A DNA stretch of 64,000 nucleotides from Acidobacteriota bacterium (GTDB lineage Bacteria; Acidobacteriota; Terriglobia; Bryobacterales; Bryobacteraceae). The notes beneath the pieces were generated by a model. That model was not told where the DNA came from, made no database searches, and saw only the letters and a program-made list of their open reading frames with translations. The first letter of the stretch is position 1, and each line of letters starts with the position of its first letter. Positions 11,975 to 20,910 of the stretch are shown one piece after another. The stretch spans positions 80,579 through 144,578 of the forward strand of contig JAFKEE010000039.1 of assembly GCA_017307505.1 (NCBI GenBank), in the 5' to 3' direction. A program made the position numbers and the translations under genes.

Positions 11975-13648
11975 TTACTGAACCACGGGCAGCAGAACGT
12001 GCGAATCCCACTCCTGGCCGTGGCGGATCTCCTGCCGCGCGGTGCGCATGATTTTCTCGTCGGCCTGCGACCCGCCCGTGTTCAGGTTCCGGTCGTACTT
12101 CGGGAAATTGCTGGAGGAGATGTCCACGCGAATCCGGTGGCCGGGCTTGAAGAGATTGCTGGTCACGCCGGCGTCGATTTCGATTCGCTCCACCGCGCCA
12201 GGGACGTATTTCACTGTCTTTTCAATGCCTTGCCGGTAACGCAGGCGAAGGATGCCATCGCACAGGATGCTGGCCCGGCCGTCCGGCGCCACATCGACGA
12301 GCTTCGCTGTGAAATCAGTATCTTCCGCGCTGCTCACCACGTGAAGGATCACCTTGATGGGCCCGGACACCTCCATGGCCTTCTTCAATGGCTCGCTGGT
12401 GTAGACAAGGACGTCGTGCCGCCCTTCCGCCCGGCGCTGGTCCACCGGCCCCCAGGGAAGGATCTTGTTGTTGCAGCAGAGCGCTCCACCCAGAGTGGGC
12501 ACGGCATTGCGAGGGTCATAAGTGAAGAAATCAGACGATCCCTTCTTCTGCTGCTTCGCCTGCAGCTTGCCGTCCCCGTTCAGAGAGTTGGCTCCCTTCT
12601 TGCTGGTTAAATAGAGCGCCGTCAATATGTTAGGCTTGGGCGGCCAGCTCTCGCTCTCTTTCCACTCGTTGGCGCCCATCAGGAAGTAGCGCACCGCCGA
12701 CGCCGGAGCCGGGGCGGTCTGCTTCACAAACGCATCGAACCACTCGATCTCCATGCGGCGCAGCGGCTGGTTGGCGATATCCCCGAATTGGGCCTCGGGC
12801 ATCACGGGGCTCAGGTTGTGGCCCCAGGGCCCAACGATGATCCGCGCCGGGCGGCCCAGCGCGCGCAGGCCGCTCCACATTTCCAGATCGCTTTGCGCGT
12901 AGTTGTCATACCAGCCTGCTTCGATGAACGCCGGAATGTGGATCTGCTCCAGGTGCTCCAACGTACTGAGCCTGCGCCAGTATTCGTCGTAACCCGGGTG
13001 ATTCAGAACGGTCTGGAAGAACTCCAGGATGCGCCCGCTGACAAAACGGTCGGCGCGCCGCAACGGCAGGTAGGTGACCATCCGTTGGAAGTCGACGACC
13101 GGCGTCTCGGCCGGCTTGTAATTCTCAGCGATCCAGCGCAGCCGGTGGCCGAGTTTGAAGGCGCCCCCGCGGGAGTAGTAGCGATCCATGTACTCGTCGC
13201 CCCCGGCCACCGCCGGGGTGATTGCCTTCAACGCCGGATTCCCGCTCAGCGCGGTGCGCCATTGCGAAAGCCCGACGTAGGATCCGCCAAACATGCCCAC
13301 CCGCCCATCGCTCCATGACTGGCGGGCCACCCACGAGATCGTGTCGTCGCCGTCGTTCATCTCCTGGTTGTATTGATTGAACTCCCCGTCACTGTCGTAG
13401 CGGCCTCGCACATCCTGGGTGATGACCGCGTAGCCGCGCCGCAGGAAGGCCTGCAGGCCAGGCGTGAGTTCGGAAACCTTGCGATACGGGGTGCGCTGGA
13501 TGACGACCGGGAAGCGGCCGGTGGGCGCAGGCCGGAAGACATTCGTGCACAAGCGGATCCCGTCCCGCATTGGAATCTTGACGTGCAGGGTCAGTAGCGG
13601 CTCAGCAGCGCAACCGGCCAACCACAGCAACGGCAGAATCCAGCGCAT
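11975..13648 (-). CDS. CocE/NonD family hydrolase (X-Pro dipeptidyl-peptidase fold), lipoprotein
   Basis: This 557-residue alpha/beta hydrolase has a lipoprotein signal (lipobox LAGC, Cys13), so it is probably membrane-anchored in the periplasm. The nucleophile elbow GGSYVG places Ser123. ITQDVRGRYDSDGEF (about 76-90) is the oxyanion and Asp-rich signature of the family. GPWGHNLSP supplies the catalytic His. The C-terminal third has the jelly-roll X-Pro peptidase domain (NPGHRIRV-like sequence, here KPGHRIRVDISSSNFP). Known relatives hydrolyse esters, beta-lactams or Xaa-Pro peptides; the substrate here cannot be told. It starts 6 bp after the upstream PLP-protein stop, so the two are cotranscribed. 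Confidence 0.9.
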   Translation of the reverse strand: MRWILPLLWLAGCAAEPLLTLHVKIPMRDGIRLCTNVFRPAPTGRFPVVIQRTPYRKVSELTPGLQAFLRRGYAVITQDVRGRYDSDGEFNQYNQEMNDGDDTISWVARQSWSDGRVGMFGGSYVGLSQWRTALSGNPALKAITPAVAGGDEYMDRYYSRGGAFKLGHRLRWIAENYKPAETPVVDFQRMVTYLPLRRADRFVSGRILEFFQTVLNHPGYDEYWRRLSTLEHLEQIHIPAFIEAGWYDNYAQSDLEMWSGLRALGRPARIIVGPWGHNLSPVMPEAQFGDIANQPLRRMEIEWFDAFVKQTAPAPASAVRYFLMGANEWKESESWPPKPNILTALYLTSKKGANSLNGDGKLQAKQQKKGSSDFFTYDPRNAVPTLGGALCCNNKILPWGPVDQRRAEGRHDVLVYTSEPLKKAMEVSGPIKVILHVVSSAEDTDFTAKLVDVAPDGRASILCDGILRLRYRQGIEKTVKYVPGAVERIEIDAGVTSNLFKPGHRIRVDISSSNFPKYDRNLNTGGSQADEKIMRTARQEIRHGQEWDSHVLLPVVQ

Positions 13649-13654
13649 GGCAAT

Positions 13655-14320
13655 CTAGGCTTTCCTGCGCTTTCCAAAAAGGGCCGTTCCCACGCGCACC
13701 ATGGTGGAGCCCTCCTGGATCGCCACTTCCAGATCATGCGACATGCCCATGGAAAGCCCGGGAAGCCCGTGCTGCTGAGCGAGTTCGCGCAAGCGGCGGA
13801 AATAGGGCCGTGAGAGCTCGACGTTTTCCGACCACGGCGGCATAGTCATGAGGCCGGTCAGAGTGAGGTGGGGCAGTTCGCGGATGGCGGCCACCAGGGA
13901 AGGAAGATCCTCCGGCGCGCAGCCATGTTTGGAATCTTCCTCGGAGAGCTTTACTTCGATCATGACTTCGAGCGGCTTCTCCAACTCCGACAGACGGCGC
14001 GCCAGTTTGGCGGAATCCACCGTCTGGATGACCTGGAAGAGCTCCCCCGCCTTGCGGCTTTTGTTCGACTGCAGGTGGCCGATCAGATGAAAGCGAGCGC
14101 CGGGCAGTGCGCCAAGCTGCGGAGCCTTGCCCTCAAACTCCTGCACGTAGTTCTCGCCGAACTCGCGCAGGCCCGCCGCATAGGCATCCAGAAGCACCTG
14201 AGCGGGAAAGACTTTCGTCACCGCGAGAAGCGTCACATCGCCGCGGTTCCGGCCGGCCGCCCGGCACGTGGCGGCAATGCGCCCTTCCACTTCGGTCAAC
14301 CGGTCTGCCAGCGTCTCCAA
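13655..14320 (-). CDS. yggS: YggS-family pyridoxal-phosphate homeostasis protein
   Basis: This 221-residue single-domain alanine-racemase-like barrel is normal in length for PLPBP/YggS. The motif LLAVTKVFP carries the PLP-binding Lys36. LREFGENYVQEF, FHLIGHLQSNKSRKA and the phosphate-binding SMGMSHDLEVAIQEGSTMVRVGTALFG motifs are all in place. The family binds PLP and buffers its supply and amino-acid balance, without catalysing a known reaction. It is the first gene of a minus-strand run (yggS, CocE hydrolase, possibly guaB) and is divergent from the nuclease-like gene at 14410. Confidence 0.95.
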   Translation of the reverse strand: METLADRLTEVEGRIAATCRAAGRNRGDVTLLAVTKVFPAQVLLDAYAAGLREFGENYVQEFEGKAPQLGALPGARFHLIGHLQSNKSRKAGELFQVIQTVDSAKLARRLSELEKPLEVMIEVKLSEEDSKHGCAPEDLPSLVAAIRELPHLTLTGLMTMPPWSENVELSRPYFRRLRELAQQHGLPGLSMGMSHDLEVAIQEGSTMVRVGTALFGKRRKA

Positions 14321-14409
14321 TCTCGCTCCTTGTTTTACCCGCTCAGCTCGAGCCTATACCCATACGAATGAGTGGGGTAATAGCTACAGCCACTTCCAGA
14401 CATTCTATA

Positions 14410-15927
14410 ATGGCCATGGTGCCCGCTCAGAAGAAAGCGGCCCGCCCAACGCCTGTCCCCGCGCTGCGCGAGCAGATCGAGAGTTTTCTCGCTGGCTGCC
14501 GTCAACCCGCCGCCCTGGAACCTGGGGAAGCCCCGTTCGAACTCACGCCTTCCTCGTTCCAATTCACCGTCTTTCCGAAGCATCTCCAATTCGAAATCTG
14601 GGATGAGCAGCGCACCCTGATGCGGCGGATTACCGCGATCCACCAGCGCCGCACGGCGCGGCTCACGGTGGAAACAACAAGGTTCGGCGGCAAACCCGGG
14701 CTGCTGACCTTCACGGACCTGGCCATGCCTCAGTCGGCCGCGCCGCTGCTGGAGAGTTCGAGATCGGTCCTGAGAGAGCTGCTACGGCGCTGGCTGGCCC
14801 GGCAGTTTCCAGGCTGGACGCTCGAGCAGATTTCGTCGGGCGCCGATCTGGAGCACACGCTGTCACCCGCTTGTCCTCGCGCCTGTCTGACAAAGGGGGA
14901 GCGGCGCATTGCGGCGCTGGCGGTGGCGGAACCGCACGCACCCGACGCCTTGACGCATGCGCTGCTGTGGCTGGCCTACCTGCGCCGCCGCCACCCCGTG
15001 CAGGAAATCGCTTTGTTTCTGCCCTGCGGGACGGAAACCACCACACTGCTGCGCTTACGCCACCTGAATGTCGTCTGCCGGCCGTTCCGGTATGACGAGA
15101 GCGGCTTCGAGGCGCCCATCGATCCACACGATCACGGCAACCTGATCACCAGGCTCGAGCCGTGGCAGGAGGGTCCGCCGGAACCGGTGAATGAGGCGCA
15201 ATCGTGGGCGCGGCAGCTGGAACTCCAGCCAAACGTCCGAGGTGTCCAACTCACCGGCGGCATTCGCAGCCTGCGCGTCAATGGCCTGGAGTTCGCGCGT
15301 TACGAGTCCGGGATGCTCTGGTCGGGCGTGTTTCGCAAGGAACCGGCGCAGAGCCTGGAGTCGGTAGAGGCCCTGGCGCGGGAAGTCGCCATGTTTCGCC
15401 ATGCGGGCGGTCCGGTGCCCGACCACCCCTGGCTGCTGCAACAGCCCGAGTCGTGGATCGAGTCAGAGATCCGCGAGCAGGTGACCCTTCTGGACGCCAG
15501 CCTGCTGCCTCAGCCGGTGTATGGCCAGGTGCCGGCGCTGACGGGCTGCGAACGGTCGTGCCTGGACCTTCTGGCCATCGAACGAAGCGGACGGCTGGCC
15601 GTGATCGAACTCAAGGCGTCAGAAGACCCCAATCTCCCTCTGCAGGCGCTGGATTACTGGATTCGGGTGGCCCATCACGCGGCCCGCGCGGATTTTCGTG
15701 CCAATGGCTACTTCCCTGGTTTACCAGTCAGTTGCAGACCACCGCGGCTGCTCCTCGTGGCGCCGGCCCTGCAGTTCCATCCCACCACCGAAACTTTGTT
15801 GCAGTTCTTCCCCTCTAACATACAGGTGGAGAGAATCGGCCTTGGCGTAGAATGGCAAAGGATGCCCCGCGTCGTTTTGCGTGCCCTGGGCGCGCAGAGC
15901 CCGGAGTGGGATCAGACGGACTACTAA
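14410..15927 (+). CDS. Uncharacterised protein with C-terminal RecB-like PD-(D/E)XK nuclease motif
   Basis: The product from the ATG at 14410 is 505 residues. The N-terminal two thirds are unrecognised, with no transmembrane segment. Near the C-terminus is a nuclease-type signature: Asp386 (LDLLAIE), then Glu400-Leu-Lys402 (VIELKAS), then Gln412-x3-Tyr416 (LQALDYW). That spacing matches the D...ExK...QxxxY order of RecB-family PD-(D/E)XK enzymes. The open frame extends upstream to 14107, but that part lies over yggS and is rejected as coding. There is no Shine-Dalgarno before either ATG (14410, 14416), and a TATAAT overlaps the first one. It is the first gene of a four-gene operon. Nuclease activity is inferred from the motif only. 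Confidence 0.8.
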   Translation: MAMVPAQKKAARPTPVPALREQIESFLAGCRQPAALEPGEAPFELTPSSFQFTVFPKHLQFEIWDEQRTLMRRITAIHQRRTARLTVETTRFGGKPGLLTFTDLAMPQSAAPLLESSRSVLRELLRRWLARQFPGWTLEQISSGADLEHTLSPACPRACLTKGERRIAALAVAEPHAPDALTHALLWLAYLRRRHPVQEIALFLPCGTETTTLLRLRHLNVVCRPFRYDESGFEAPIDPHDHGNLITRLEPWQEGPPEPVNEAQSWARQLELQPNVRGVQLTGGIRSLRVNGLEFARYESGMLWSGVFRKEPAQSLESVEALAREVAMFRHAGGPVPDHPWLLQQPESWIESEIREQVTLLDASLLPQPVYGQVPALTGCERSCLDLLAIERSGRLAVIELKASEDPNLPLQALDYWIRVAHHAARADFRANGYFPGLPVSCRPPRLLLVAPALQFHPTTETLLQFFPSNIQVERIGLGVEWQRMPRVVLRALGAQSPEWDQTDY

Positions 15928-15930
15928 ATC

Positions 15931-16812
15931 ATGTCCCTCCGCTTCCTTGATCAGGTGCGCACCGCCGTATCGCGCATCAATCCGAACGATATCCGTCAGT
16001 CCGCTGAGCGGCCTGTGCGGGTGCTGATGCTCGGGTCCTCCAGCGGGTTTTACGCACAGCTGGAAGATTTCCTGGCCCCGGCCGATGTTTCGCGGGAGAA
16101 GCGCATGGAGATCGCGCTCACGCTCACCCGTGCCGGCGACGCCGATCCCGATGGCCGCTACCACATGATTGTGGCCGAGTCGGCTTCCGCCATTCCGTCG
16201 GGCTGGGACCTGAACAAAGACGCGTTTCTATTTGACCCGGCCCACCCAAACCGCCTGGTTCACAATGTCATAGAGAACTTTGACGAGGCCACCCTGCCGC
16301 TGGCCCGGCTGTTCACTCCGTTCCGGCAGGCCGCCATTCACAAAACCATCCACACGGTCTCGAAGGAGAACGCGCTGTTCTCCATCCTGACTGCCCTGCC
16401 CAACGTGATTCCGAGCCTGGCCGAACTGCCCTGGATGGTGGGCGAATTCGCCTCCGACACCGCGGTTCTCACCACCAATCAGATCCGCATGGCCTTCCTG
16501 CTGGCCGCGGCCAGCGACCGCGAGGTGGGTTTCCGGGAGCAGCGTTCCGAGATCGGCTCCATTGTCGCCGGAGCCTGGGGCTGGCGCGCCGCCGCCCGGG
16601 AACTTGTCGGTAAAATTCCCTTTGGCGGTGGGATTGTCCCCAAAGCGGCCATCGCCTATGCAGGCACCTTTGTTGTCGGCCTTTCGCTGGAGCGGATCTA
16701 CCGCATCGGCTACGGCCTGACGCGGGCGGAGCGATCTGAGGCCTATGAGGCCGCGCTCGCCAAAGGCAAGGACGTCGCCGCAGGGCTGCTGGACAGGGTA
16801 CGCCGGAAATGA
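15931..16812 (+). CDS. DUF697-domain protein
   Basis: This 293-residue protein starts 3 bp after the nuclease-like gene and overlaps the next gene by 4 bp. Residues about 28-35 (VRVLMLGSSSG) resemble a degenerate P-loop start but lack GxxxxGK[ST], so no nucleotide binding is claimed. The C-terminal part (about 195-262, AGAWGWRAAARELVGKIPFG followed by KAAIAYAGTFVVG) fits the DUF697 membrane-associated helical hairpin seen next to Era/Obg-like GTPases. Probably membrane-attached. Function unknown. Confidence 0.75.
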   Translation: MSLRFLDQVRTAVSRINPNDIRQSAERPVRVLMLGSSSGFYAQLEDFLAPADVSREKRMEIALTLTRAGDADPDGRYHMIVAESASAIPSGWDLNKDAFLFDPAHPNRLVHNVIENFDEATLPLARLFTPFRQAAIHKTIHTVSKENALFSILTALPNVIPSLAELPWMVGEFASDTAVLTTNQIRMAFLLAAASDREVGFREQRSEIGSIVAGAWGWRAAARELVGKIPFGGGIVPKAAIAYAGTFVVGLSLERIYRIGYGLTRAERSEAYEAALAKGKDVAAGLLDRVRRK

Positions 16813-17387
16813 ACCCGGTTTTTGTGGCCGCTGTATTCGCCATTTCTATGTCTGCTCAACAGCGTCTGGTGGAGGGGAAGGCCGAGAGTCCCGTCCGTGT
16901 CCTGATTTTCGAAGATCTCCAGTGCTCCGACTGCGCCGTATTCCGGGCCATGCTGGATGAGAAACTGCTGCCAAAATACGGCGGCAAAGTGGCGTTCGAG
17001 CACCGCGATTTTCCGCTGGCCAAGCACGCCTGGGCCCGCCCCGCCGCCATCGCAGCGCGTTATCTCCAAACCGTCGACCTGGCCAAAGCCGTAAAGTTTC
17101 GCCAGCAGGCGATGATGTCGCAATCGGAGATCAATCCGGAGAACTTCCAGGCCTGGCTGGCGAAGTTCTGCGAGGCCAATGGCTTGGATTCGGGCAAGGC
17201 GCTGGCCGCGCTGCAGGACCCGAAGCTGGAAGCCCTTGTCCAGAAAGATTTCGAGGATGGAGTGGCGCGCGGCATCGCCCACACGCCCACCGCCCTGGTC
17301 AATGGCGCCCCTTATATTGAGACCTTCACCGTGGAAGAGATCTCCAAGGGAATCGACGCCGCTTTGAAAGAAAATCGAATCCAATGA
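16809..17387 (+). CDS. Exported DsbA/DsbG-like thioredoxin-fold protein
   Basis: The 192-residue product has a short hydrophobic N-terminus (about residues 4-16) and then a thioredoxin fold. The active site is Cys39-Ser-Asp-Cys42 in FEDLQCSDCAVFRAM, followed by FEHRDFPLAKHAWARPAA, typical of Thioredoxin_4/DsbA-like proteins. A cis-proline loop (TPTALVNG) lies near the C-terminus. It should act as a periplasmic thiol oxidoreductase. CSDC is an unusual dipeptide between the cysteines. Both ends overlap neighbouring genes by the sequence ATGA, showing translational coupling with the DUF697 gene and the SDR. Confidence 0.88.
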   Translation: MNPVFVAAVFAISMSAQQRLVEGKAESPVRVLIFEDLQCSDCAVFRAMLDEKLLPKYGGKVAFEHRDFPLAKHAWARPAAIAARYLQTVDLAKAVKFRQQAMMSQSEINPENFQAWLAKFCEANGLDSGKALAALQDPKLEALVQKDFEDGVARGIAHTPTALVNGAPYIETFTVEEISKGIDAALKENRIQ

Positions 17388-18124
17388 GTACCAAACCTGT
17401 CGCCATTGTGACCGGTGCCTCGCGGGGCATCGGCCGCGGCATCGCGCTGGAACTGGCGCGCACCCACACCGTCATCGGGACCTATCGCGGACGCCGCGAT
17501 GCGGCCGAATCACTCCAGGCTGAATGCGGAGCGGACATCGTGCAGTGCGACATCGGGAGTCCTGCCGACCGCGCCGCGCTGATTGCGTACGCCATCGACA
17601 AGTATGGCCGCATTGACCTGCTGGTCAACAATGCCGGGATCGCGCCCCGCGAGCGGAAGGATATTCTCGAAGCGAGCGAGGAGATCTTCGACGAGGTCCT
17701 GGACACGAATCTGAAAGGTCCGTACTTCCTGACCCAACTGGCCGCCCGCCAGATGGTGGCGCAGGGCTCGGGCCGGGTGGTGTTCGTCACTTCGATCTCC
17801 GCGTACACCGCCTCCGTCCTACGCGGCGAGTACTGCGTTTCCAAGGCCGGGCTGAGCATGGCCGTGCAGTTGTGGGCAGCCCGGCTGGCTCCGCACAACG
17901 TGCAGGTGTTCGAGGTGCGGCCCGGCATCATCCGCACCGACATGATTGAGAAGGTGAAGGACATTTACGAAGAGAAAGCCAAAAACGGACTGCTGCCGCA
18001 GAACCGCCTGGGCGATCCGGCAGACGTCGCAAAGCCGATCCGCGCGATCGCGGACGGCCTGATCGATTACGGCACGGGCACGGTGATCAACGCCGACGGC
18101 GGTTTCCACCTGCGCATTCTCTAG
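17384..18124 (+). CDS. SDR-family oxidoreductase
   Basis: This is a 246-residue classical short-chain dehydrogenase. The cofactor motif TGASRGIG lies at 10-17, NNAG at 82-85, and the active-site Ser137/Ser139 with Tyr150-x3-Lys154. The C-terminal GTVINADGG matches the FabG-like group. It resembles 3-ketoacyl-ACP reductases but sits in no fatty-acid context, so I leave the substrate open. It is the last gene of the 14410-18124 operon, coupled by a 4-bp overlap to the thiol oxidoreductase. Confidence 0.92.
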   Translation: MSTKPVAIVTGASRGIGRGIALELARTHTVIGTYRGRRDAAESLQAECGADIVQCDIGSPADRAALIAYAIDKYGRIDLLVNNAGIAPRERKDILEASEEIFDEVLDTNLKGPYFLTQLAARQMVAQGSGRVVFVTSISAYTASVLRGEYCVSKAGLSMAVQLWAARLAPHNVQVFEVRPGIIRTDMIEKVKDIYEEKAKNGLLPQNRLGDPADVAKPIRAIADGLIDYGTGTVINADGGFHLRIL

Positions 18125-18244
18125 ACGGTTGCGTCCACCCGCCTGGAATCATCCGGGGCTGGGACCCTATCGTGTGATATAACTGGCATTTCACATTGCC
18201 GTCCCGCGCTTTCGCGGGCCGTGCGCCAGGAGCCTCGCACTCGA

Positions 18245-19477
18245 ATGAAGAAATCCTTCTACGGCTGGTGGATCGTCGCCGCCGCCTGCTTCACTTTCGG
18301 CCTTTCCACGGGGATCCCGTACTACAACATCGGGTTTTTCTACGACTACATCGCCCGCGACTTCGGTTGGACCCGCGAGCAGATCACCCTCGGCTTTCCC
18401 CTGGCCGCGGCACTGACGATCTGGATCGGTCCGCTGGTCATCCACCGCTTCAGCCCGCGCAAGCTGATCCTCATCGGTACGGCCTTAACGTGTGTCGCGC
18501 TAGTGGGCTTCGGCAAGATGCCCGGCATCTTGTGGATGTACTACGGCTTCTGGGTGCTCTACACCATCGGCTACTTCCTGTCCGGCCCGCCGCCGCATCA
18601 GATCATGGTTTCCCAGTGGTTCCGCCGCAATCGCGGCAAAGCCATGGCCATCGTGTATGTCGGTGTCGGACTGATGGGCTCGCTGGGCAGCTACCTGGTG
18701 AAGCCGCTGACAGAGAAGTTCGGCTACCACACGGCGTTGATGATCCTAGGCGGAATGCTGTTCCTGTCCTGGCCGCTGGTTCTCTTCGTATTGAAGGACC
18801 GGCCGTCGGACATCGGCCAGAATCCGGACGGTGATGAGCAGCCCGGCGCCGAAGCCGCTGTCGTCTCCAAAACCTTTAAAGAGCTCGCCGCCAGCAAGGC
18901 CTTCTGGCTTCTGCTCATCGGCAGCCTCTGCTCCATCGGTTCGATCGGCGCGGTGAACTTCCACATGAAGTTCGTGTTCCTGGACGAGGGTTTCGGCAAG
19001 GGCGGCGAGGTCGACGGCGCGTGGCGTACCGCTTCGATTCTGATCCTGTGGTCCTCCATTGCCGGCCGCCTGTCGATCGGCTACTTTTCTGACCGCTTCT
19101 CGAAGAAGTGGGTCATGTTCGCCACCTACTTCATCGTGGCCGCCACCATCCCGCTGCTGCTGCAGGTGAAGCCGGGCGCCGACTTCTTCCTCTACGCCTT
19201 CGCCATCCTCTTCGGCTTCGGCATGGGCGCCGACTACATGATGATTCCGCTGATGGCGGCCGATCAGTTCGGTGTCAATTCCCTGGCCCGGGCGATGGCG
19301 GTCATCCTGCCCGTGAACACCATCGGCCAGACGTGGTTCCCGTTCTTCGTCTCCGTGCTGCGGCGCGAAATGGGCTCCTATCAGGGCGCCATGGGCGTGG
19401 TGCTGGGCGTGGCATTTGTCGGCGCAATCGCAATCGCCCTGCTGCCCCGTCACAAGTCATTCAGCCAGGCCAATTAA
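18245..19477 (+). CDS. MFS transporter
   Basis: The product is 410 residues with about twelve hydrophobic segments in two halves, beginning MKKSFYGWWIVAAACF, a start typical of oxalate/formate-like or monocarboxylate MFS members. ATG 18245 is chosen over the in-frame GTG at 18221 because AGGAG lies 10-11 bases before the ATG and the hydrophobic helix begins directly after it. The cytoplasmic loop between helices 6 and 7 (about residues 190-220) is charged. It lies 14 bp upstream of the Old Yellow Enzyme homologue, so the two are probably one operon. Transported compound unknown. Confidence 0.9.
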   Translation: MKKSFYGWWIVAAACFTFGLSTGIPYYNIGFFYDYIARDFGWTREQITLGFPLAAALTIWIGPLVIHRFSPRKLILIGTALTCVALVGFGKMPGILWMYYGFWVLYTIGYFLSGPPPHQIMVSQWFRRNRGKAMAIVYVGVGLMGSLGSYLVKPLTEKFGYHTALMILGGMLFLSWPLVLFVLKDRPSDIGQNPDGDEQPGAEAAVVSKTFKELAASKAFWLLLIGSLCSIGSIGAVNFHMKFVFLDEGFGKGGEVDGAWRTASILILWSSIAGRLSIGYFSDRFSKKWVMFATYFIVAATIPLLLQVKPGADFFLYAFAILFGFGMGADYMMIPLMAADQFGVNSLARAMAVILPVNTIGQTWFPFFVSVLRREMGSYQGAMGVVLGVAFVGAIAIALLPRHKSFSQAN

Positions 19478-19491
19478 ACTAGTTACTACGG

Positions 19492-20910
19492 ATGCGTCAT
19501 TTCATCTACCGTTCTCTTGCTGAGCTCGAAGCCGGCGCTCGGGATCTCGGCACACAACACGTACGCTTTGAGCCCGACCCCGCCAAGGTGCAGCAGGCCT
19601 TGCTGCGCAAGGTGCCCGTGGGCGATCGGATCGCCGGCAACTCCATGGCGATTCACCCCATGGAGGGCTGCGACGGGACGCTGGAAGGCCATCCGGACGA
19701 GTTGACGTGGCGGCGGTATGAACGCTTCGCGCGCGGCGGCTGCAAGCTGATCTGGTTTGAGGCCACGGCCGTGCACGAGGGCGGCCGCGCCAACCCACGC
19801 CAGATCTGGCTGAACGAGAACACCTACGATTCGTTCGCGCGACTGTACGAGATGATGATCCGGTCCCACACCGAAGTGTGGGGCACGACGGACGACCTGC
19901 TGATCCCAATCCAGCTCACCTCCTCGGGCCGCTACTCCGTGCCGACGCGGACGATCGCTTATCACAATCCGCTGATCGACCAGAAGAACGGCGTGCCGGC
20001 GGACTATCCGGTCATCACCGACGACGAACTGGAGCGGCTGGAAGATTCCTACGTCGAGACTGCAGCCTTGGCACAGCGCGCGGGTTTCACGGCGCTCGAC
20101 CTGAAGGCGACGCACGGCTACCTGCTGGCGGAGCTTCTGGGGGCCAAAACGCGCGAAGGCCGCTATGGCGGATCTCTGGAGAACCGCACTCGGTTCCTCA
20201 AAAACGTCCTGGGCAAGATGCGCGCCCGGTTCGGCGACAAGATGCTGCTCTGCATGCGTCTGGGCTGCTTCGACAGTGTGCCGTTCGTGCGCGACGAAGA
20301 GACGGGCCTGGGCCGGCCGTTGCCCTTCCCCACCCCCTACCCCTGGGGCTGGGGCGTGAATCCTAACAATCCTCTGGAAGAGGACCTCACCGAAGTGAAG
20401 CAGGCCATCACCTGGTTCCAGGAGTGGGGCATCCAGCTGCTGAACGTCTCTCTCGGCAGCCCTTATTACAACCCGCACATCGGCCGCCCCTTCGAAAAGC
20501 CCGATGACGGGAACTACGAACAGCCGGAGCATCCCTTCCACGGAGTCGACCGCCACTTCCGCATTGCCGGTGAACTGCAGCGGACGTTCCCGAAGCTTCC
20601 GATTGTGGGCACGGGGTATAGCTGGCTGCAGAAGTACGCCATCAACGCGGGCGCGGCGAATGTGGAAGATGGCAATGTCACGTTCCTCGGCCTGGGCCGG
20701 GGCGTGCTGTCCTACCCTGACTTCGCGAAAGACGTCATCGAGAAGGGCGAACTGGACGAGATCCGGGTGTGCAAGACGCTGACGTATTGCACCTTCCTGA
20801 TGCGCCAGAAATCCAACGAGCTAGGGCAGTACCCCGCAGGGTGCCCGCCCTTCGACAAGCTAGTGTACGGGCCCATCATGAAGGAAGCCCGGCACGCGAA
20901 GAAGAGCTAA
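19492..20910 (+). CDS. Old Yellow Enzyme-family FMN oxidoreductase
   Basis: This 472-residue TIM-barrel flavoenzyme has the family motifs. These are AIHPMEGCDGT after the first strand, DLKATHGYLLAELLGAKTRE followed by YGGSLENRTRFL (the HGYL...YGGS-x-ENR pattern), and GLGRGVLSYPDF near the C-terminal phosphate site. The C-terminal extension has cysteines (VCKTLTYC, PAGCPP), but their spacing does not match the 4Fe-4S cluster of 2,4-dienoyl-CoA reductases. I therefore call only an FMN-dependent ene-reductase-like enzyme. It is longer than simple OYEs (about 370). Its stop shares bases with the convergent BNR gene (CTAA). Confidence 0.88.
   Translation: MRHFIYRSLAELEAGARDLGTQHVRFEPDPAKVQQALLRKVPVGDRIAGNSMAIHPMEGCDGTLEGHPDELTWRRYERFARGGCKLIWFEATAVHEGGRANPRQIWLNENTYDSFARLYEMMIRSHTEVWGTTDDLLIPIQLTSSGRYSVPTRTIAYHNPLIDQKNGVPADYPVITDDELERLEDSYVETAALAQRAGFTALDLKATHGYLLAELLGAKTREGRYGGSLENRTRFLKNVLGKMRARFGDKMLLCMRLGCFDSVPFVRDEETGLGRPLPFPTPYPWGWGVNPNNPLEEDLTEVKQAITWFQEWGIQLLNVSLGSPYYNPHIGRPFEKPDDGNYEQPEHPFHGVDRHFRIAGELQRTFPKLPIVGTGYSWLQKYAINAGAANVEDGNVTFLGLGRGVLSYPDFAKDVIEKGELDEIRVCKTLTYCTFLMRQKSNELGQYPAGCPPFDKLVYGPIMKEARHAKKS

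Noticed and set aside
17384..18124. Naming the SDR fabG
   Set aside because: The motifs are common to many SDRs and there is no acyl-carrier or fatty-acid gene nearby.
18172..18194. TGTGA...TCACA inverted pair before the MFS gene, resembling a CRP site
   Set aside because: The spacer is 13 bases instead of 6.
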